Assembly: GCF_000023825.1 (NCBI RefSeq)
Contig: NC_013061.1
Coordinates: 124,001-188,000 of the forward strand
Direction: 5' to 3'
Origin: Pedobacter heparinus DSM 2366
GTDB taxonomy: Bacteria; Bacteroidota; Bacteroidia; Sphingobacteriales; Sphingobacteriaceae
Length of the DNA stretch: 64,000 bases
In this document: piece after piece, positions 38,047 to 47,636 of the stretch
How positions within the stretch are numbered: the stretch's first letter is position 1
Layout: the number at the start of each line of letters is the position of its first letter
The notes under the pieces: model-generated
What the model saw: the letters and a program-made list of their open reading frames with translations, nothing else
Told to the model about the DNA's origin: nothing
The model's database searches: none
Program-made: the position numbers and the translations under genes

Positions 38047-39186
38047 ATGCTATTTCAACTCAATGAAGAACAATTGATGATCCGGCAGGCTGCAAGGGAT
38101 TTTGCGCAGACTGAACTTAAGCCCGGGGTTATCGAAAGAGATGAGCACCAGAAATTCCCTGCAGAACAGGTAAAAAAGCTTGGGGAACTGGGTTTTCTGG
38201 GGATGATGGTGTCTGAAAAATACAATGGCAGTGGCCTTGATGCCCTGTCGTACGTCCTGGTCATGGAAGAGCTTTCTAAGGTAGATGCCTCTGCTTCGGT
38301 GGTGGTATCTGTAAACAATTCCCTGGTGTGTTTCGGACTGGAAGCTTATGGCTCCGATTTTCAAAAAGAAAAATATTTAAAGCCCCTGGCTGCCGGTGAA
38401 AAGATCGGTGCCTTCTGCTTATCAGAACCCGAAGCAGGTTCTGATGCTACCTCACAACAAACCACAGCTGAAGATAAAGGCGATCACTACCTGTTAAACG
38501 GCACCAAAAACTGGATTACCAATGGAGGTACAGCTTCTACCTACCTGGTTATTGCACAAACAGATAAATCTTTAAGACATAAGGGGATCAATGCTTTTAT
38601 TGTTGAAAAGGGCATGGAAGGTTTTACAGTGGGCCCCAAAGAAAACAAGATGGGCATCCGCGGTTCAGATACACATTCGCTGATGTTCAATGATGTGAAG
38701 GTGCCCAAAGAAAACCGTATTGGTGAAAATGGCTTTGGCTTTAAGTTTGCCATGAAAACCCTTGAAGGTGGCCGCATAGGCATTGCCGCCCAGGCCCTGG
38801 GTATTGCTGCAGGTGCGTACGAACTTGCCCTGGACTATGCAAAACAACGTAAGGCCTTCGGTAAACCTATTGCTGAACATCAGGCCATTGCCTTTAAACT
38901 GGCCGATATGGCTACGCATATAGAAGCGGCCCGTTTACTGGTTTATAAAGCGGCATGGTTAAAAGATCAGGGGCAACCTTATACACTAGCCGGCTCTATG
39001 GCCAAACTTTATGCTTCTAAAGTGGCTATGGAAGTAACTGTAGAGGCTGTCCAGATCCATGGCGGTTATGGTTTTGTGAAGGAATATCATGTGGAGCGCT
39101 TAATGCGCGATGCAAAAATTACACAGATCTATGAAGGAACTTCAGAGATCCAGAAAATGGTGATCTCGAGGGAGATCATCCGGTAA
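38047..39186 (+). CDS. Acyl-CoA dehydrogenase
   Basis: 379 residues of the FAD-dependent family: FCLSEPEAGSDATSQQTTAE, NGTKNWITNGGTAS, the RIGIAAQALGIAAGAYELALDYAKQRKAFG signature, QIHGGYGFVKEYHVERLMRD and the catalytic glutamate in IYEGTSEIQKMVI. It oxidises acyl-CoA to enoyl-CoA, most like the short/branched-chain (butyryl-CoA type) enzymes. It stands alone; the 3' flank holds a structured inverted-repeat element instead of a simple terminator. Confidence 0.95.
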   Translation: MLFQLNEEQLMIRQAARDFAQTELKPGVIERDEHQKFPAEQVKKLGELGFLGMMVSEKYNGSGLDALSYVLVMEELSKVDASASVVVSVNNSLVCFGLEAYGSDFQKEKYLKPLAAGEKIGAFCLSEPEAGSDATSQQTTAEDKGDHYLLNGTKNWITNGGTASTYLVIAQTDKSLRHKGINAFIVEKGMEGFTVGPKENKMGIRGSDTHSLMFNDVKVPKENRIGENGFGFKFAMKTLEGGRIGIAAQALGIAAGAYELALDYAKQRKAFGKPIAEHQAIAFKLADMATHIEAARLLVYKAAWLKDQGQPYTLAGSMAKLYASKVAMEVTVEAVQIHGGYGFVKEYHVERLMRDAKITQIYEGTSEIQKMVISREIIR

Positions 39187-39205
39187 AGTATTTTGGAGGT
39201 TCAGC

Positions 39206-39356
39206 TAAAAACAAAATTACCATTCTCTTCGTACGCGGATTTACTCGGAGCTTTTTATTTTGAGTTGTTGTCTCGTAGAGCTCCTTTCAGTCGGTTTTTA
39301 AGGCGCGAAAAGTGCATAAAAATAATGCATCCTCTGAGAAGGTAATTTTGTTTTTA
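39206..39356. repeat. ~150-bp element with 21-22-bp inverted ends and internal hairpins
   Basis: The ends TAAAAACAAAATTACC-A-TTCTC (39206-39227) and GAGAA-GGTAATTTTGTTTTTA (39336-39356) are inverted repeats with one bulged base. Inside lie GGAGCT/AGCTCC (39247-39252 with 39279-39284), TGCAT/ATGCA (39313-39317 with 39325-39329) and CGCG/CGCG (39234-39237 with 39304-39307), so it can fold as a branched junction. No ORF. It looks like a MITE-like or structured-RNA repeat between convergent genes, possibly also ending transcription. Confidence 0.7.
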
Positions 39357-39376
39357 AACGCCGAATTTTTAAGCGT

Positions 39377-39724
39377 TTAATCTTTATCTGTTCCCATCAC
39401 CGCGTTAAATATCGCTTTGATCAGTGCCACAACAATGGCCAGGAAGGCTGCCGACCAGAAGCCCGAAGTGTTAAATCCGGTCATCATTTTATCGACCAGC
39501 AGGATCATCAGTACGGTAATGATAAATGAAACCAGGCCAAGGGTTAAAAAATTAACCGGAAAGGTAAGCAACCTTAAAATAAAGCCAAGGGTTGCATTAA
39601 CCAGGGCAATCAGCACGGCAGCAATAATAGCCGATCCGTAGCCATCTACCTGCACACCCGGTACAATGTATGCACCAATCAGTACAGCCAGGCCCATCAA
39701 TAAAATTTCTACAATCAGTCTCAT
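39377..39724 (-). CDS. Phage-holin-like (YvlD family) membrane protein
   Basis: 115 residues with four hydrophobic helices: MRLIVEILLMGLAVLIGAYIVPGVQVDGYGSAIIAAVLIALVNATLG, LLTFPVNFLTLGLVSFIITVLMILLVDKM and FWSAAFLAIVVALIKAIFNAVMG. The YIVPGV, NxTLG and LTFPxNxxTLG segments mark the phage-holin-4_2/YvlD family, which are chromosomal membrane proteins, not phage genes. Function unclear; no prophage genes nearby. Confidence 0.9.
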   Translation of the reverse strand: MRLIVEILLMGLAVLIGAYIVPGVQVDGYGSAIIAAVLIALVNATLGFILRLLTFPVNFLTLGLVSFIITVLMILLVDKMMTGFNTSGFWSAAFLAIVVALIKAIFNAVMGTDKD

Positions 39725-39742
39725 AATGTTTAATTTAGCGGT

Positions 39743-40177
39743 ATGGTTAAAAATTCTGTTAAGTTGTCAGTCGCTTTTTGTGCGCTGATGGCATTGTTTG
39801 CCTGTTCATCTGCAAATAATAAGCCACTTTTAATTGGTTTTAACACCGATAGTACCGCTATTGTTTTTAACCAGATTGAACAGAGCGGCTTACTGGAACT
39901 GCAGCAGCTGCAAGCCGGAGATTCTACTTTTAACAACCTGGTATCTGTTTTACAAACTCCTTCTGAAAAAGACAGCACAATTAAAGAAACCCCGGTTGAA
40001 GGCCGTTTTACCGTTACCGATAGCAACCTGGTCTTTATCCCCATCTCGTCTTTTGTAAAGGGAAGAGATTACCTGGTGATTACCCACCTGAATGCGAAGT
40101 TTGGCAATATGAAAGATTTGCTGAGCGGAGAATTGAAAAACAGGGTAAGACCAGTGCAGAAACTGTTGCGCAGATAA
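39743..40177 (+). CDS. Hypothetical lipoprotein
   Basis: 144 residues with a lipoprotein signal and lipobox (SVAFCALMALFACSS, Cys about residue 21). The remainder is beta-rich (LLIGFNTDSTAIVFNQIEQ; VEGRFTVTDSNLVFIPISSFVKGRDYLVITHLNAKFG) and resembles no family I can name; the pattern suits a small extracytoplasmic beta-sandwich. It is divergent from the holin-like gene (18 bp apart) and is followed by strong palindromes before rimP. Confidence 0.7.
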   Translation: MVKNSVKLSVAFCALMALFACSSANNKPLLIGFNTDSTAIVFNQIEQSGLLELQQLQAGDSTFNNLVSVLQTPSEKDSTIKETPVEGRFTVTDSNLVFIPISSFVKGRDYLVITHLNAKFGNMKDLLSGELKNRVRPVQKLLRR

Positions 40178-40274
40178 GGACATGTCCTCACATCGTACAC
40201 ACATTATTCACACTTTGTTCACAAAAAGGTACCTGTTTGTGGGTTTGGTGTGAAGGATGGGTGAATAATGTGTG
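40178..40274. repeat. Palindrome cluster between the lipoprotein gene and rimP
   Basis: GGACATGTCC (40178-40187) is a perfect 10-bp palindrome right after the stop codon. CACACATTATTCAC (40198-40211) and GTGAATAATGTGTG (40261-40274) are a perfect 14-bp inverted repeat; nested inside are CACAAA/TTTGTG (40220-40225 with 40236-40241) around GGTACC. The right arm carries an extra GTGAAGGATGG. No T tract, so not a simple terminator. Confidence 0.65.
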
Positions 40275-40344
40275 AAGAACGGCTTTCTTTGTGAACAAGA
40301 GAACTCATTGTATTCTAGCATTTTTAGTTTTTAAAAATATTTCT

Positions 40345-40395
40345 TACATTTGCACAGTAATAGAGGTAAGAGGGGGCAGAAGTCCCCTCTTTTCT
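40345..40395 (+). promoter_or_regulatory. rimP-nusA-infB promoter box and leader hairpin
   Basis: TACATTTG (40345-40352) is the -7 box. Fifteen bases on, AAGAGGGG (40368-40375) and CCCCTCTT (40384-40391) form an 8-bp stem followed by TTC TG TT, an attenuator-like hairpin ahead of the rimP ATG at 40414. Confidence 0.6.
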
Positions 40396-40413
40396 GTTAT
40401 TGGCAAATTGGTT

Positions 40414-40878
40414 ATGCAGGTAGAAAAAAGAGTTACAGAATTGGTTGAGGAGAAGATTTCGGACAGGCCGGAATTGTTTTTAGTTGAAGTAAAGATGCTG
40501 CCAAACAACAAACTTATTATTCATGTTGATGGCGATGAGGGGATCAGTATTCAGGATTGCGCCGCCATCAGCAGGCATGTAGGTTTTCATTTGGAAGAGG
40601 AAAATACGATAGAAAAAGCATATAACCTGGAAGTATCTTCACCTGGTGTTGGCGAGCCTTTAAAGCTGAAAAGACAATACCTTAAAAATGTTGGCCGCGA
40701 ACTAAGCGTTAAGCTGGATGGAGGCGAAGTAAAAGAAGGTAAATTGCTTGCTGCAGATGAACAGGGCATAACCATCGAGGCAAAAATAAAAGAAAAAGGC
40801 AAAAAAGTCCAGCTGGTGGAAACCAGGATAGACTTTAATAAAATAATAGAAACAAAGGTTTTAATTTCATTTAAATAA
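40414..40878 (+). CDS. rimP: Ribosome maturation factor RimP
   Basis: 154 residues from ATG 40414 (MQVEKRVTELVEEK); an in-frame extension upstream crosses the promoter and leader hairpin, so it is not used. Family motifs: VDGDEGISIQDCAAISRHVGFHLEEE and YNLEVSSPGVGEPLKLKRQY. RimP helps assemble the 30S subunit. It heads the conserved rimP-nusA-infB operon, with nusA 2 bp downstream. Confidence 0.95.
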   Translation: MQVEKRVTELVEEKISDRPELFLVEVKMLPNNKLIIHVDGDEGISIQDCAAISRHVGFHLEEENTIEKAYNLEVSSPGVGEPLKLKRQYLKNVGRELSVKLDGGEVKEGKLLAADEQGITIEAKIKEKGKKVQLVETRIDFNKIIETKVLISFK

Positions 40879-40880
40879 AA

Positions 40881-42116
40881 ATGAGCAATATTAATTTAAT
40901 CGATTCATTTCAAGAGTTTAAAGACTTCAAGAACATCGACCGTCCTACAGTGATCAGTGTGCTGGAAGAGGTATTTCGCAGTATGCTGCGCAAAAAATAT
41001 GGTACTGATGAGAATTGTGACGTAATTGTTAACCCGGATAACGGTGATTTGGAAATCTGGCGTACCAGAAAAGTGATGGAGGATGGTTTTTCTGAGGATG
41101 ACGATCTGGAAATTGAACTTGCAGAGGTAAAACAACTGGATCCGGATATGGAAGTTGGCGACGATTACATTGAGCAGATCACTTTGGAAAGCTTTGGCCG
41201 CAGGGCGATTTTAGCTGCCCGTCAGACCCTGGTTTCTAAAGTTCTGGAACTGGAGAAAGACGAGATCTTTAAAAAATATAAAGACAGGGTTGGTGAGATT
41301 GTGACCGGTGAGGTTTACCAGGTATGGAAAAAAGAAACCCTGGTGCTGGATGATGAAGGCAACGAGCTGATGATGCCTAAAACAGAGCAGATACCGGCCG
41401 ATTATTTCAAAAAAGGGGATACTGTACGTGCAGTGATCCTGAAGGTGGATATGGTAAATGCTACACCTAAGATTATCATTTCGAGGATTGCACCTGAATT
41501 TTTACAGCGCCTGTTTGAAATTGAGGTTCCTGAGATCTTTGATGGTCTGATCACCATTAAAAAGATTGTTCGTGAGCCAGGCGAAAGAGCTAAGGTTGCG
41601 GTAGAATCTTACGATGACAGGATTGACCCGGTGGGTGCCTGTGTAGGTATGAAAGGTTCGCGTATCCATGGGATCGTAAGAGAGCTGAAAAACGAGAATA
41701 TTGACGTAATTAACTTTACCAATAACATTTCACTATACATCACAAGGGCTTTGAGCCCGGCCAAGATCACTTCTATTAAATTAGATGATGAAACCAAACA
41801 TGCTTCGGTTTACCTGAAGCCTGACCAGGTTTCACTGGCCATAGGCCGTGGTGGGCATAACATTAAACTGGCCGGTAAATTGACCGGTTATGAAATTGAT
41901 GTATACCGTGAAGCAGGTGAAGAAGACGAAGATGTGGACATCGAAGAATTCTCGGATGAGATCGATAGCTGGATCATTGATGAGCTGAAAGCGATAGGCT
42001 GTGATACGGCAAAAAGTGTGCTGGCACTTTCTGTAGACGAATTGGTTAAACGTACCGATTTAGAGGAAGAAACCATCAAAGAAGTGATGAGTATTTTAAA
42101 ATCAGAATTTGAATAA
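40881..42116 (+). CDS. nusA: Transcription termination/antitermination factor NusA
   Basis: 411 residues: N-terminal RNA-polymerase-binding domain, S1 domain (VGEIVTGEVYQVWKKE), then KH domains with EPGERAKVAVESYDDRIDPVGACVGMKGSRIHGIVREL and DQVSLAIGRGGHNIKLAGKLTGYEIDV. Only one helix-hairpin-helix acidic repeat follows (DELKAIGCDTAKSVLALSVDEL), so it is shorter than E. coli NusA (495). It modulates pausing and termination and, in E. coli, its own operon. Confidence 0.97.
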   Translation: MSNINLIDSFQEFKDFKNIDRPTVISVLEEVFRSMLRKKYGTDENCDVIVNPDNGDLEIWRTRKVMEDGFSEDDDLEIELAEVKQLDPDMEVGDDYIEQITLESFGRRAILAARQTLVSKVLELEKDEIFKKYKDRVGEIVTGEVYQVWKKETLVLDDEGNELMMPKTEQIPADYFKKGDTVRAVILKVDMVNATPKIIISRIAPEFLQRLFEIEVPEIFDGLITIKKIVREPGERAKVAVESYDDRIDPVGACVGMKGSRIHGIVRELKNENIDVINFTNNISLYITRALSPAKITSIKLDDETKHASVYLKPDQVSLAIGRGGHNIKLAGKLTGYEIDVYREAGEEDEDVDIEEFSDEIDSWIIDELKAIGCDTAKSVLALSVDELVKRTDLEEETIKEVMSILKSEFE

Positions 42117-42160
42117 TACAAAAACTCCCCGCTACAGATGAAATAAACAAGAATAAACGT

Positions 42161-42168
42161 TACTTTTG
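42161..42168 (+). promoter_or_regulatory. Internal -7 box before infB
   Basis: TACTTTTG, 30 nt before the infB ATG; AGGA precedes the start by eight bases. It could give infB extra transcription independent of rimP-nusA. Confidence 0.5.
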
Positions 42169-42198
42169 TATAAGAATTAAAGAAAAAATAGGATATCA

Positions 42199-45100
42199 AT
42201 GTCAGACGACAAACCAATAATTTTATTTAAAGCAGTTAAGGAACTTAACGTAGGAATTGCTACGGCCGTTGAGTTTTTAGAAAAGAAAGGCTTTTCTGTT
42301 GAGAATAAACCCACTACTAAGCTCTCCCGCGACATGTATAATGCATTGTTGAAAGAGTTTCAGGGCGATAAGATCGTAAAAGAAGAAGCCAATCAGATTG
42401 TTATTGGTAAAATTCGTCGTGATGAGCCTGAAGTAACTGAGAAAGTTACGGAAGCACCTAGAAAAAATGTTGAATTTGAAAACGAAGGGATTTTAGTTAA
42501 AAACCTTCATTCTTATACTCCTCCTGCTGCAGAAAAGCCTAAAGAAGAGGCTCCTGCCCCTGTTGAAAAACCGGAAGAAAAAGTGGATGAAGGTGCTTTA
42601 CCTGGTGTGAAAATAGTAGGAAAGATCAACCTTGATGATTTAAATGCCAAAACACGCCCTGTTAAGAAGGAGGAAACGCCTGAACCGGAACCTAAAGCTG
42701 AAGCAGCCCTTGCTCCGGTCGCTCCGGTTGAAAAAGCGCCTGAGCCGGTTAAGGAAGTAGAGAAGCCGGTTGAACAGCCTGTTGCAGAAATAAAACCTGA
42801 ACCTGTTAAGCCTGTGGAAACACCAAAAGCCGAGGAGCAGCCTAAACCGGTTGCAGAGGCACCGGTGGTAAAAACTCCTGAACCACCAGCAGCACCTAAA
42901 GTGGCTCCTGAGCCACCTAAAGTGGAAAAACCTGAAGAAAACGAGGTAATCAAAGCCCGCTCCGTAAAACTTTCGGGCCCAAATATCATTGGTAAGATTA
43001 CTTTACCGGTAACTCCCGACCGTAAATCTCAGCCTGTAGCATCTTCTGGTGAGAGTGCAGATGCAAAAAGAAAGCGTAAGCGCAAAAAAACACCTGGAGG
43101 ACATCCTGGTCAGGCTGGTCAGCACGGACAGCAAGGTAGCAACCAGCATGGTGGTCAGCAAAGCCCGCAACAGGGCGGACAGCCAGGTGCGGCTAAACCT
43201 GCACCAACATTTGGCAACAGACCTGATTTCAGGAACAACACCAACAATACAGCCAACAGGCCTAATTTCAGGAACAATAAGCCGGGAGCACCGGCTGGCG
43301 GACCTAAAGAAGAGCCTACGGAAAAAGAAATACAGGACCAGATCAAAGCAACACTTGCCCGTTTAAGCGGAGCTGGTAAATCGGGTAAATTTGCACAGCG
43401 TGCCAAACTGCGCCGCCAGAAACGTGACGATGTGGCTATGTCGGCCGATGAGGCTGCAATGGAGCAGGAATTACAATCGCGTGTACTTAAAGTAACCGAG
43501 TTTGTAACTGCAAATGAACTGGCTACGATGATGGATGAACCGGTTACAAAAATTATCGCGACTTGTATGAGTCTGGGTATGTTTGTTTCCATCAACCAAC
43601 GTCTGGATGCTGAAACATTAACCATTGTTGCAGATGAGTTTGGTTACGAAATCCAGTTTGTTAAACCGGATGATGAAAGCGATATCCTGATTGAAGAAGA
43701 GGATTCAGAAGAAGATTTATTGCCAAGGGCTCCGGTTGTAACCATTATGGGACACGTGGATCATGGTAAAACATCTTTGCTGGATTATATTCGTAAAGCA
43801 AATGTGGTAGCCGGTGAGGCGGGTGGTATTACCCAGCACATCGGTGCATATATGGTAACTACCTCTACAGGTAAAAAAGTAACTTTCCTGGATACACCGG
43901 GTCACGAGGCCTTTACGGCGATGCGTGCCAGGGGTGCCAAGGTAGCGGATATTGCCATTATTGTTGTTGCTGCGGATGATGCGGTGATGCCTCAGACCAA
44001 AGAGGCCATCAACCATGCACAGGCTGCAGGTGTGCCATTGGTATTTGCCTTTACAAAAATTGATAAACCGGGTGCAAACTCCGATAAAATACGGGAACAG
44101 CTCTCGATCATGAATATTCTGGTTGAGGATTGGGGCGGAAACTTCCAGTCGCAGGAAATTTCGGGTAAGAGTGGTTTGAATGTAGACTTGCTTTTAGAAA
44201 AAGTTTTACTGGAAGCAGAATTGCTGGATCTTAAAGCAAATCCAAACAAGCGTGCCACAGGTAGTGTAATTGAAGCTACACTGGATAAAGGACGTGGTAT
44301 TGTAACTACAGTACTTGTTCAGGCTGGTACACTAAAAGTAGGAGATCCGATCCTTGCAGGTAGTTATAGCGGACGTGTAAAAGCGCTGTTTAACGAACGT
44401 GGACAGAAGGTTGATAAGGCAGGACCATCAGTGCCGGTACAGGTATTGGGTATGCAGGGTGCACCTACTGCGGGCGACAGGTTCAACGCACTGGAAAGTG
44501 AAGTTGAAGCCAGAGAGATTGCAAACAAGCGTTTACAATTGATGCGTGAGCAGGGGCTTCGTACCCAGAAACACATTACTTTGGATGAGATTGGCCGTCG
44601 TTTGGCCATCGGTAACTTTAAAGAGCTGAACCTGATTGTTAAAGGTGATGTGGATGGTTCTATCGAGGCTTTATCAGATTCATTACTGAAGCTGTCTACT
44701 CCGGAGATACAGATCAATATCATTGGTAAGGCTGTAGGTCAGATCTCAGAATCTGATGTATTGCTGGCATCTGCTTCTGATGCGATCATTGTTGGTTTCC
44801 AGGTACGTCCTTCTCCGGGAGCACGTAAACTGGCCGAGGCTGAACAGATCGACATCCGTTTGTATTCTATCATCTACGATGCGATCAATGAGATCAAAGC
44901 AGCGATGGAAGGTATGCTTGCGCCTGAGTTTGAAGAGAAGATCACAGCTAACGTAGAGATCAGGGAAACCTTCAAGATCACCAAGGTGGGTACCATTGCA
45001 GGATGTATGGTGCTGGATGGTACAATTACACGGAACAGCAAGATCCGTATCGTAAGGGATGGTGTGGTGATCTACACTGGTGAGCTGGCTTCACTGAAAC

Positions 45101-45231
45101 GTTATAAAGATGATGTGAAAGAAGTTTCAAGAGGTTACGAGTGCGGATTAAACATCCAGAACTTCAATAATATTGAAGTGGGCGACATTGTGGAAGCTTA
45201 CGAACAGGTTGAAGTGAAAAGGAAATTGTAA
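42199..45231 (+). CDS. infB: Translation initiation factor IF-2
   Basis: 1010 residues. A short N-terminal IF2 domain is followed by a long low-complexity stretch (about 100-390) rich in Pro/Glu/Lys/Ala and then Gly/Gln/Asn. The GTPase core has [16 protein letters not shown] (G1), [18 protein letters not shown] (G3) and [10 protein letters not shown] (G4), then the domains ending in the initiator-tRNA-binding C2 ([34 protein letters not shown]). It ends at a strong terminator. Confidence 0.98.
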   Translation: MSDDKPIILFKAVKELNVGIATAVEFLEKKGFSVENKPTTKLSRDMYNALLKEFQGDKIVKEEANQIVIGKIRRDEPEVTEKVTEAPRKNVEFENEGILVKNLHSYTPPAAEKPKEEAPAPVEKPEEKVDEGALPGVKIVGKINLDDLNAKTRPVKKEETPEPEPKAEAALAPVAPVEKAPEPVKEVEKPVEQPVAEIKPEPVKPVETPKAEEQPKPVAEAPVVKTPEPPAAPKVAPEPPKVEKPEENEVIKARSVKLSGPNIIGKITLPVTPDRKSQPVASSGESADAKRKRKRKKTPGGHPGQAGQHGQQGSNQHGGQQSPQQGGQPGAAKPAPTFGNRPDFRNNTNNTANRPNFRNNKPGAPAGGPKEEPTEKEIQDQIKATLARLSGAGKSGKFAQRAKLRRQKRDDVAMSADEAAMEQELQSRVLKVTEFVTANELATMMDEPVTKIIATCMSLGMFVSINQRLDAETLTIVADEFGYEIQFVKPDDESDILIEEEDSEEDLLPRAPVVTIMGHVDHGKTSLLDYIRKANVVAGEAGGITQHIGAYMVTTSTGKKVTFLDTPGHEAFTAMRARGAKVADIAIIVVAADDAVMPQTKEAINHAQAAGVPLVFAFTKIDKPGANSDKIREQLSIMNILVEDWGGNFQSQEISGKSGLNVDLLLEKVLLEAELLDLKANPNKRATGSVIEATLDKGRGIVTTVLVQAGTLKVGDPILAGSYSGRVKALFNERGQKVDKAGPSVPVQVLGMQGAPTAGDRFNALESEVEAREIANKRLQLMREQGLRTQKHITLDEIGRRLAIGNFKELNLIVKGDVDGSIEALSDSLLKLSTPEIQINIIGKAVGQISESDVLLASASDAIIVGFQVRPSPGARKLAEAEQIDIRLYSIIYDAINEIKAAMEGMLAPEFEEKITANVEIRETFKITKVGTIAGCMVLDGTITRNSKIRIVRDGVVIYTGELASLKRYKDDVKEVSRGYECGLNIQNFNNIEVGDIVEAYEQVEVKRKL

Positions 45232-45250
45232 TACTTTAAAAACAGCATAT

Positions 45251-45289
45251 AAAGGCGCTTCAGGATAATTTCTGAAGCGCCTTTTTTTA
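45251..45289 (+). terminator. Intrinsic terminator after infB
   Basis: A 13-bp stem, AAAGGCGCTTCAG (45251-45263) with CTGAAGCGCCTTT (45272-45284), with T7. Confidence 0.94.
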
Positions 45290-45312
45290 TGCGCGTAATT
45301 GCTTTCTTTTTT

Positions 45313-45320
45313 TAAATTTG
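45313..45320 (+). promoter_or_regulatory. -7 box abutting the first glycosyltransferase start
   Basis: TAAATTTG ends six bases before the ATG at 45327, implying a leaderless or near-leaderless message. An in-frame TTG at 45318 lies within the box and cannot be the start of that message. Confidence 0.55.
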
Positions 45321-45326
45321 ACGGGT

Positions 45327-46484
45327 ATGAATATTAAGAGAAGCATTGGTAAAAGGCTCCATAAAATGTTTGGCAGGAAAAAAAAAGACCAGCCGGTAGG
45401 CCCTTTAACTAATTTGTACCAGACAAATTATGATAGAACGGTACTGATCTCTTACCTGACCACCCCCTTTTATAAGGCCAATGATTTTACGCATCAGAAC
45501 TACCTGACCTCACATATTGTAGCGGAGAGTTTTTCAGCGCTTGGGTATAATGTGGATGTAGTAGATTATTCGGACAGCTCTGAGCTCAACTATGATAAAT
45601 ATGCAGTGATATTTGGGATGGGTAAACGGATGGAGCAATCTTTTTATGAGCAGAACAGGCTCATACCCAGAGTTTACTTTGTGACGGGTGCGCATGACGA
45701 CCTGCACAACAGGATGGGCTTAAAGAGTATTAAGGATTTTTATGCCTTGTCGGGATTGTGGCTTCCCGAAGAAACAAATATTTTGACAGATAGCAGTTAT
45801 TATACGGTGTTTAATGCTGATTTCGCCATTATTTTTGCCCGGGGTTATATCTATGAAGATTATAAGTCGCGCTTTGAGCAGGAAATTTTTTCTTTAAACA
45901 ACAATATCCTGAATGTTTTTTCGGATTGTAAGCCTAAATCAGCAGCCGGACGCAGTTCGGGATTTCTATATCTGAGCGGGGGGAAGCAGCTGACCAAAGG
46001 ACTGCCACTCTTTTTAGAAGTGGCCAGGTTACACAAAGACCTGAAATTTTATGTGGTGGTGCCCGATTTAAATCAAGCGTTGGAAGACTATTATAAAGAT
46101 GTTTTTGCGCCCGAAGGCAATGTATCTTTGTTTAAGAACCTGAGGATGGATGGGAAGGAGATGAAAGCGATTGTGGAGGCCTGTAGCTATGTAGTTGCGC
46201 CAAGTTATATTGATGGCTTGCCCGGGGGTACGATTGAGCCTATGTCGGCTGGGCTGGTCCCTATAGTAAGCAGGTACTGTGGTTTCCCTAAACAAGATTT
46301 TATATTCGAAATGGAGACCCTGTCTGTAGCCGGGTTGCAGGAGATGTTTGCCAGGGTGCTGGCCATGGATGATGAGGCCTATATGAATTGCAGCAATGCG
46401 GTTAAAGCTTATACACAGAAGAATTTTTCTGCTGCTCAGGTTAAAGAGGAATTAATAGAGATATTAAAGGCAAAATTATCATGA
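45327..46484 (+). CDS. GT-B glycosyltransferase (GT4-like)
   Basis: 385 residues. A basic N terminus (MNIKRSIGKRLHKMFGRKKK) may bind the membrane. The C-terminal half carries the GT-B donor-site layout: GFLYLSGGKQLTKGLPLFLEVARLHKDLKFYVVVPD and a late acidic motif in SYVVAPSYIDGLPGGTIEPMSAGLVPIVSRYCGFP (E of the EX7E type). It is the first gene of the glycan region, following infB's terminator. Sugar and acceptor unknown. Confidence 0.82.
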   Translation: MNIKRSIGKRLHKMFGRKKKDQPVGPLTNLYQTNYDRTVLISYLTTPFYKANDFTHQNYLTSHIVAESFSALGYNVDVVDYSDSSELNYDKYAVIFGMGKRMEQSFYEQNRLIPRVYFVTGAHDDLHNRMGLKSIKDFYALSGLWLPEETNILTDSSYYTVFNADFAIIFARGYIYEDYKSRFEQEIFSLNNNILNVFSDCKPKSAAGRSSGFLYLSGGKQLTKGLPLFLEVARLHKDLKFYVVVPDLNQALEDYYKDVFAPEGNVSLFKNLRMDGKEMKAIVEACSYVVAPSYIDGLPGGTIEPMSAGLVPIVSRYCGFPKQDFIFEMETLSVAGLQEMFARVLAMDDEAYMNCSNAVKAYTQKNFSAAQVKEELIEILKAKLS

Positions 46485-46567
46485 TCTTTGTATCATATCC
46501 AGATCAGAGAGCTTGATTTTTTTAATTAATTTGATGGCTGTTTGGATATATAAAAATTGGTAAGGGT

Positions 46568-47548
46568 TTGAGGTTTAATGGTATTAGGTTTTTCTTGATT
46601 TTTAGCTTTACCCTGGTGTTTAGCTTTACAATGTACGGACAGGTAAAAATGCCCGTATGTGGCCCGTATGCCCAATTTTATAATAAAGATAGTATAAACG
46701 TTACCAGTTTTGGAGCCAGTACTGTACAGGGAAACGGGGAAATGCTCAATTTTCAGACTCCGTTAAAGGCCTTTCTGGAGCGTTGTTATACAGGGAAACA
46801 GGTGCAGGTGTCTAACTATGGCATAGCCGGAGAGACCACCGCTATGGGTTTACTCCGCTTTGACAATGCTATAGCCCAAAAGACCGGGTTTTTATTGATT
46901 CTTATGGGGGCCAATGATGCCATTCAGATTGCCGATAATAAAGGAAGAGTAAGCTTAACCCTTGATAATATCCGTACTATGGTAAACAAGGCAAAAGAAA
47001 AAAAACTGGATGTCATATTAGGTACCCTTCAATATTTTGTTGAACCTGCGGGCAGGACACCTGAAGCCATACTTATGCGACGCAGAAACAGGATAATTGA
47101 TCAGCTGAATGCAGGTTTTAAGAATTTAGCCAGAGAACTTGGGGTGTTTGTTGCAGACATTAATTCGGTAATTGGTAAGAATAAAGAGCTATATGCAGAC
47201 ATTGTTCATCCAAATGCAAGAGGCTATCGTATTATGGCGCTGGTTTGGTTTGATGCCCTGAACCAGACGATCAACGAGAATTATCTTTCGCCCGGAATTG
47301 TACAGAATTTTCCAAACCCTGCTAATGGCTTTACAAAACTTGGATTTAACCTTCCCAGTGCTTCAAGGACCAGGGTAACTTTATACAATATGAGAGGACA
47401 AAAAGTGGCCGTTGTTTTTGATGATTTCCGGAATGCAGGGTTTCATGAAGAACAAATATCAACAGAATTGTATCCTTCAGGTGTTTATATATTATATTAC
47501 GAGCTATTGAACATGAAGTTTTCAAAAAAAATAATTATTGTTCATTAA
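46568..47548 (+). CDS. SGNH/GDSL hydrolase with type IX (type A) sorting domain
   Basis: 326 residues. After a signal peptide (FFLIFSFTLVFSFTMYGQ) comes an SGNH domain: nucleophile in TSFGASTVQGNGEM, block III GANDA, and Asp-His in ADIVHPNARGY. The last ~80 residues are a type A sorting domain (VQNFPNPANGFTKLGFNLP...GVYILYYELLNMKFSKKIIIVH), so the enzyme is exported and cleaved or lipid-anchored at the surface. It likely removes acyl groups from a carbohydrate. The start is a TTG at 46568; a later ATG would remove the signal peptide. Confidence 0.85.
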   Translation: MRFNGIRFFLIFSFTLVFSFTMYGQVKMPVCGPYAQFYNKDSINVTSFGASTVQGNGEMLNFQTPLKAFLERCYTGKQVQVSNYGIAGETTAMGLLRFDNAIAQKTGFLLILMGANDAIQIADNKGRVSLTLDNIRTMVNKAKEKKLDVILGTLQYFVEPAGRTPEAILMRRRNRIIDQLNAGFKNLARELGVFVADINSVIGKNKELYADIVHPNARGYRIMALVWFDALNQTINENYLSPGIVQNFPNPANGFTKLGFNLPSASRTRVTLYNMRGQKVAVVFDDFRNAGFHEEQISTELYPSGVYILYYELLNMKFSKKIIIVH

Positions 47549-47636
47549 ACCATTTGCTCAATTGCTAATCCATTATTACTTGTTAAGACATGTTAATTTT
47601 TTTATATTCTAAATATAAAAGTGGATTTTGCCCTGA

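Noticed and set aside
39377..39724. Holin-like gene as a sign of prophage
   Set aside because: The YvlD/phage-holin-4_2 family is common in bacterial chromosomes, and no other phage gene is near.
42513..42989. 158-codon minus-strand frame in infB
   Set aside because: It is antisense to the Pro/Glu/Lys-rich low-complexity part of IF-2 and is itself Ser/Gly/Thr low complexity.
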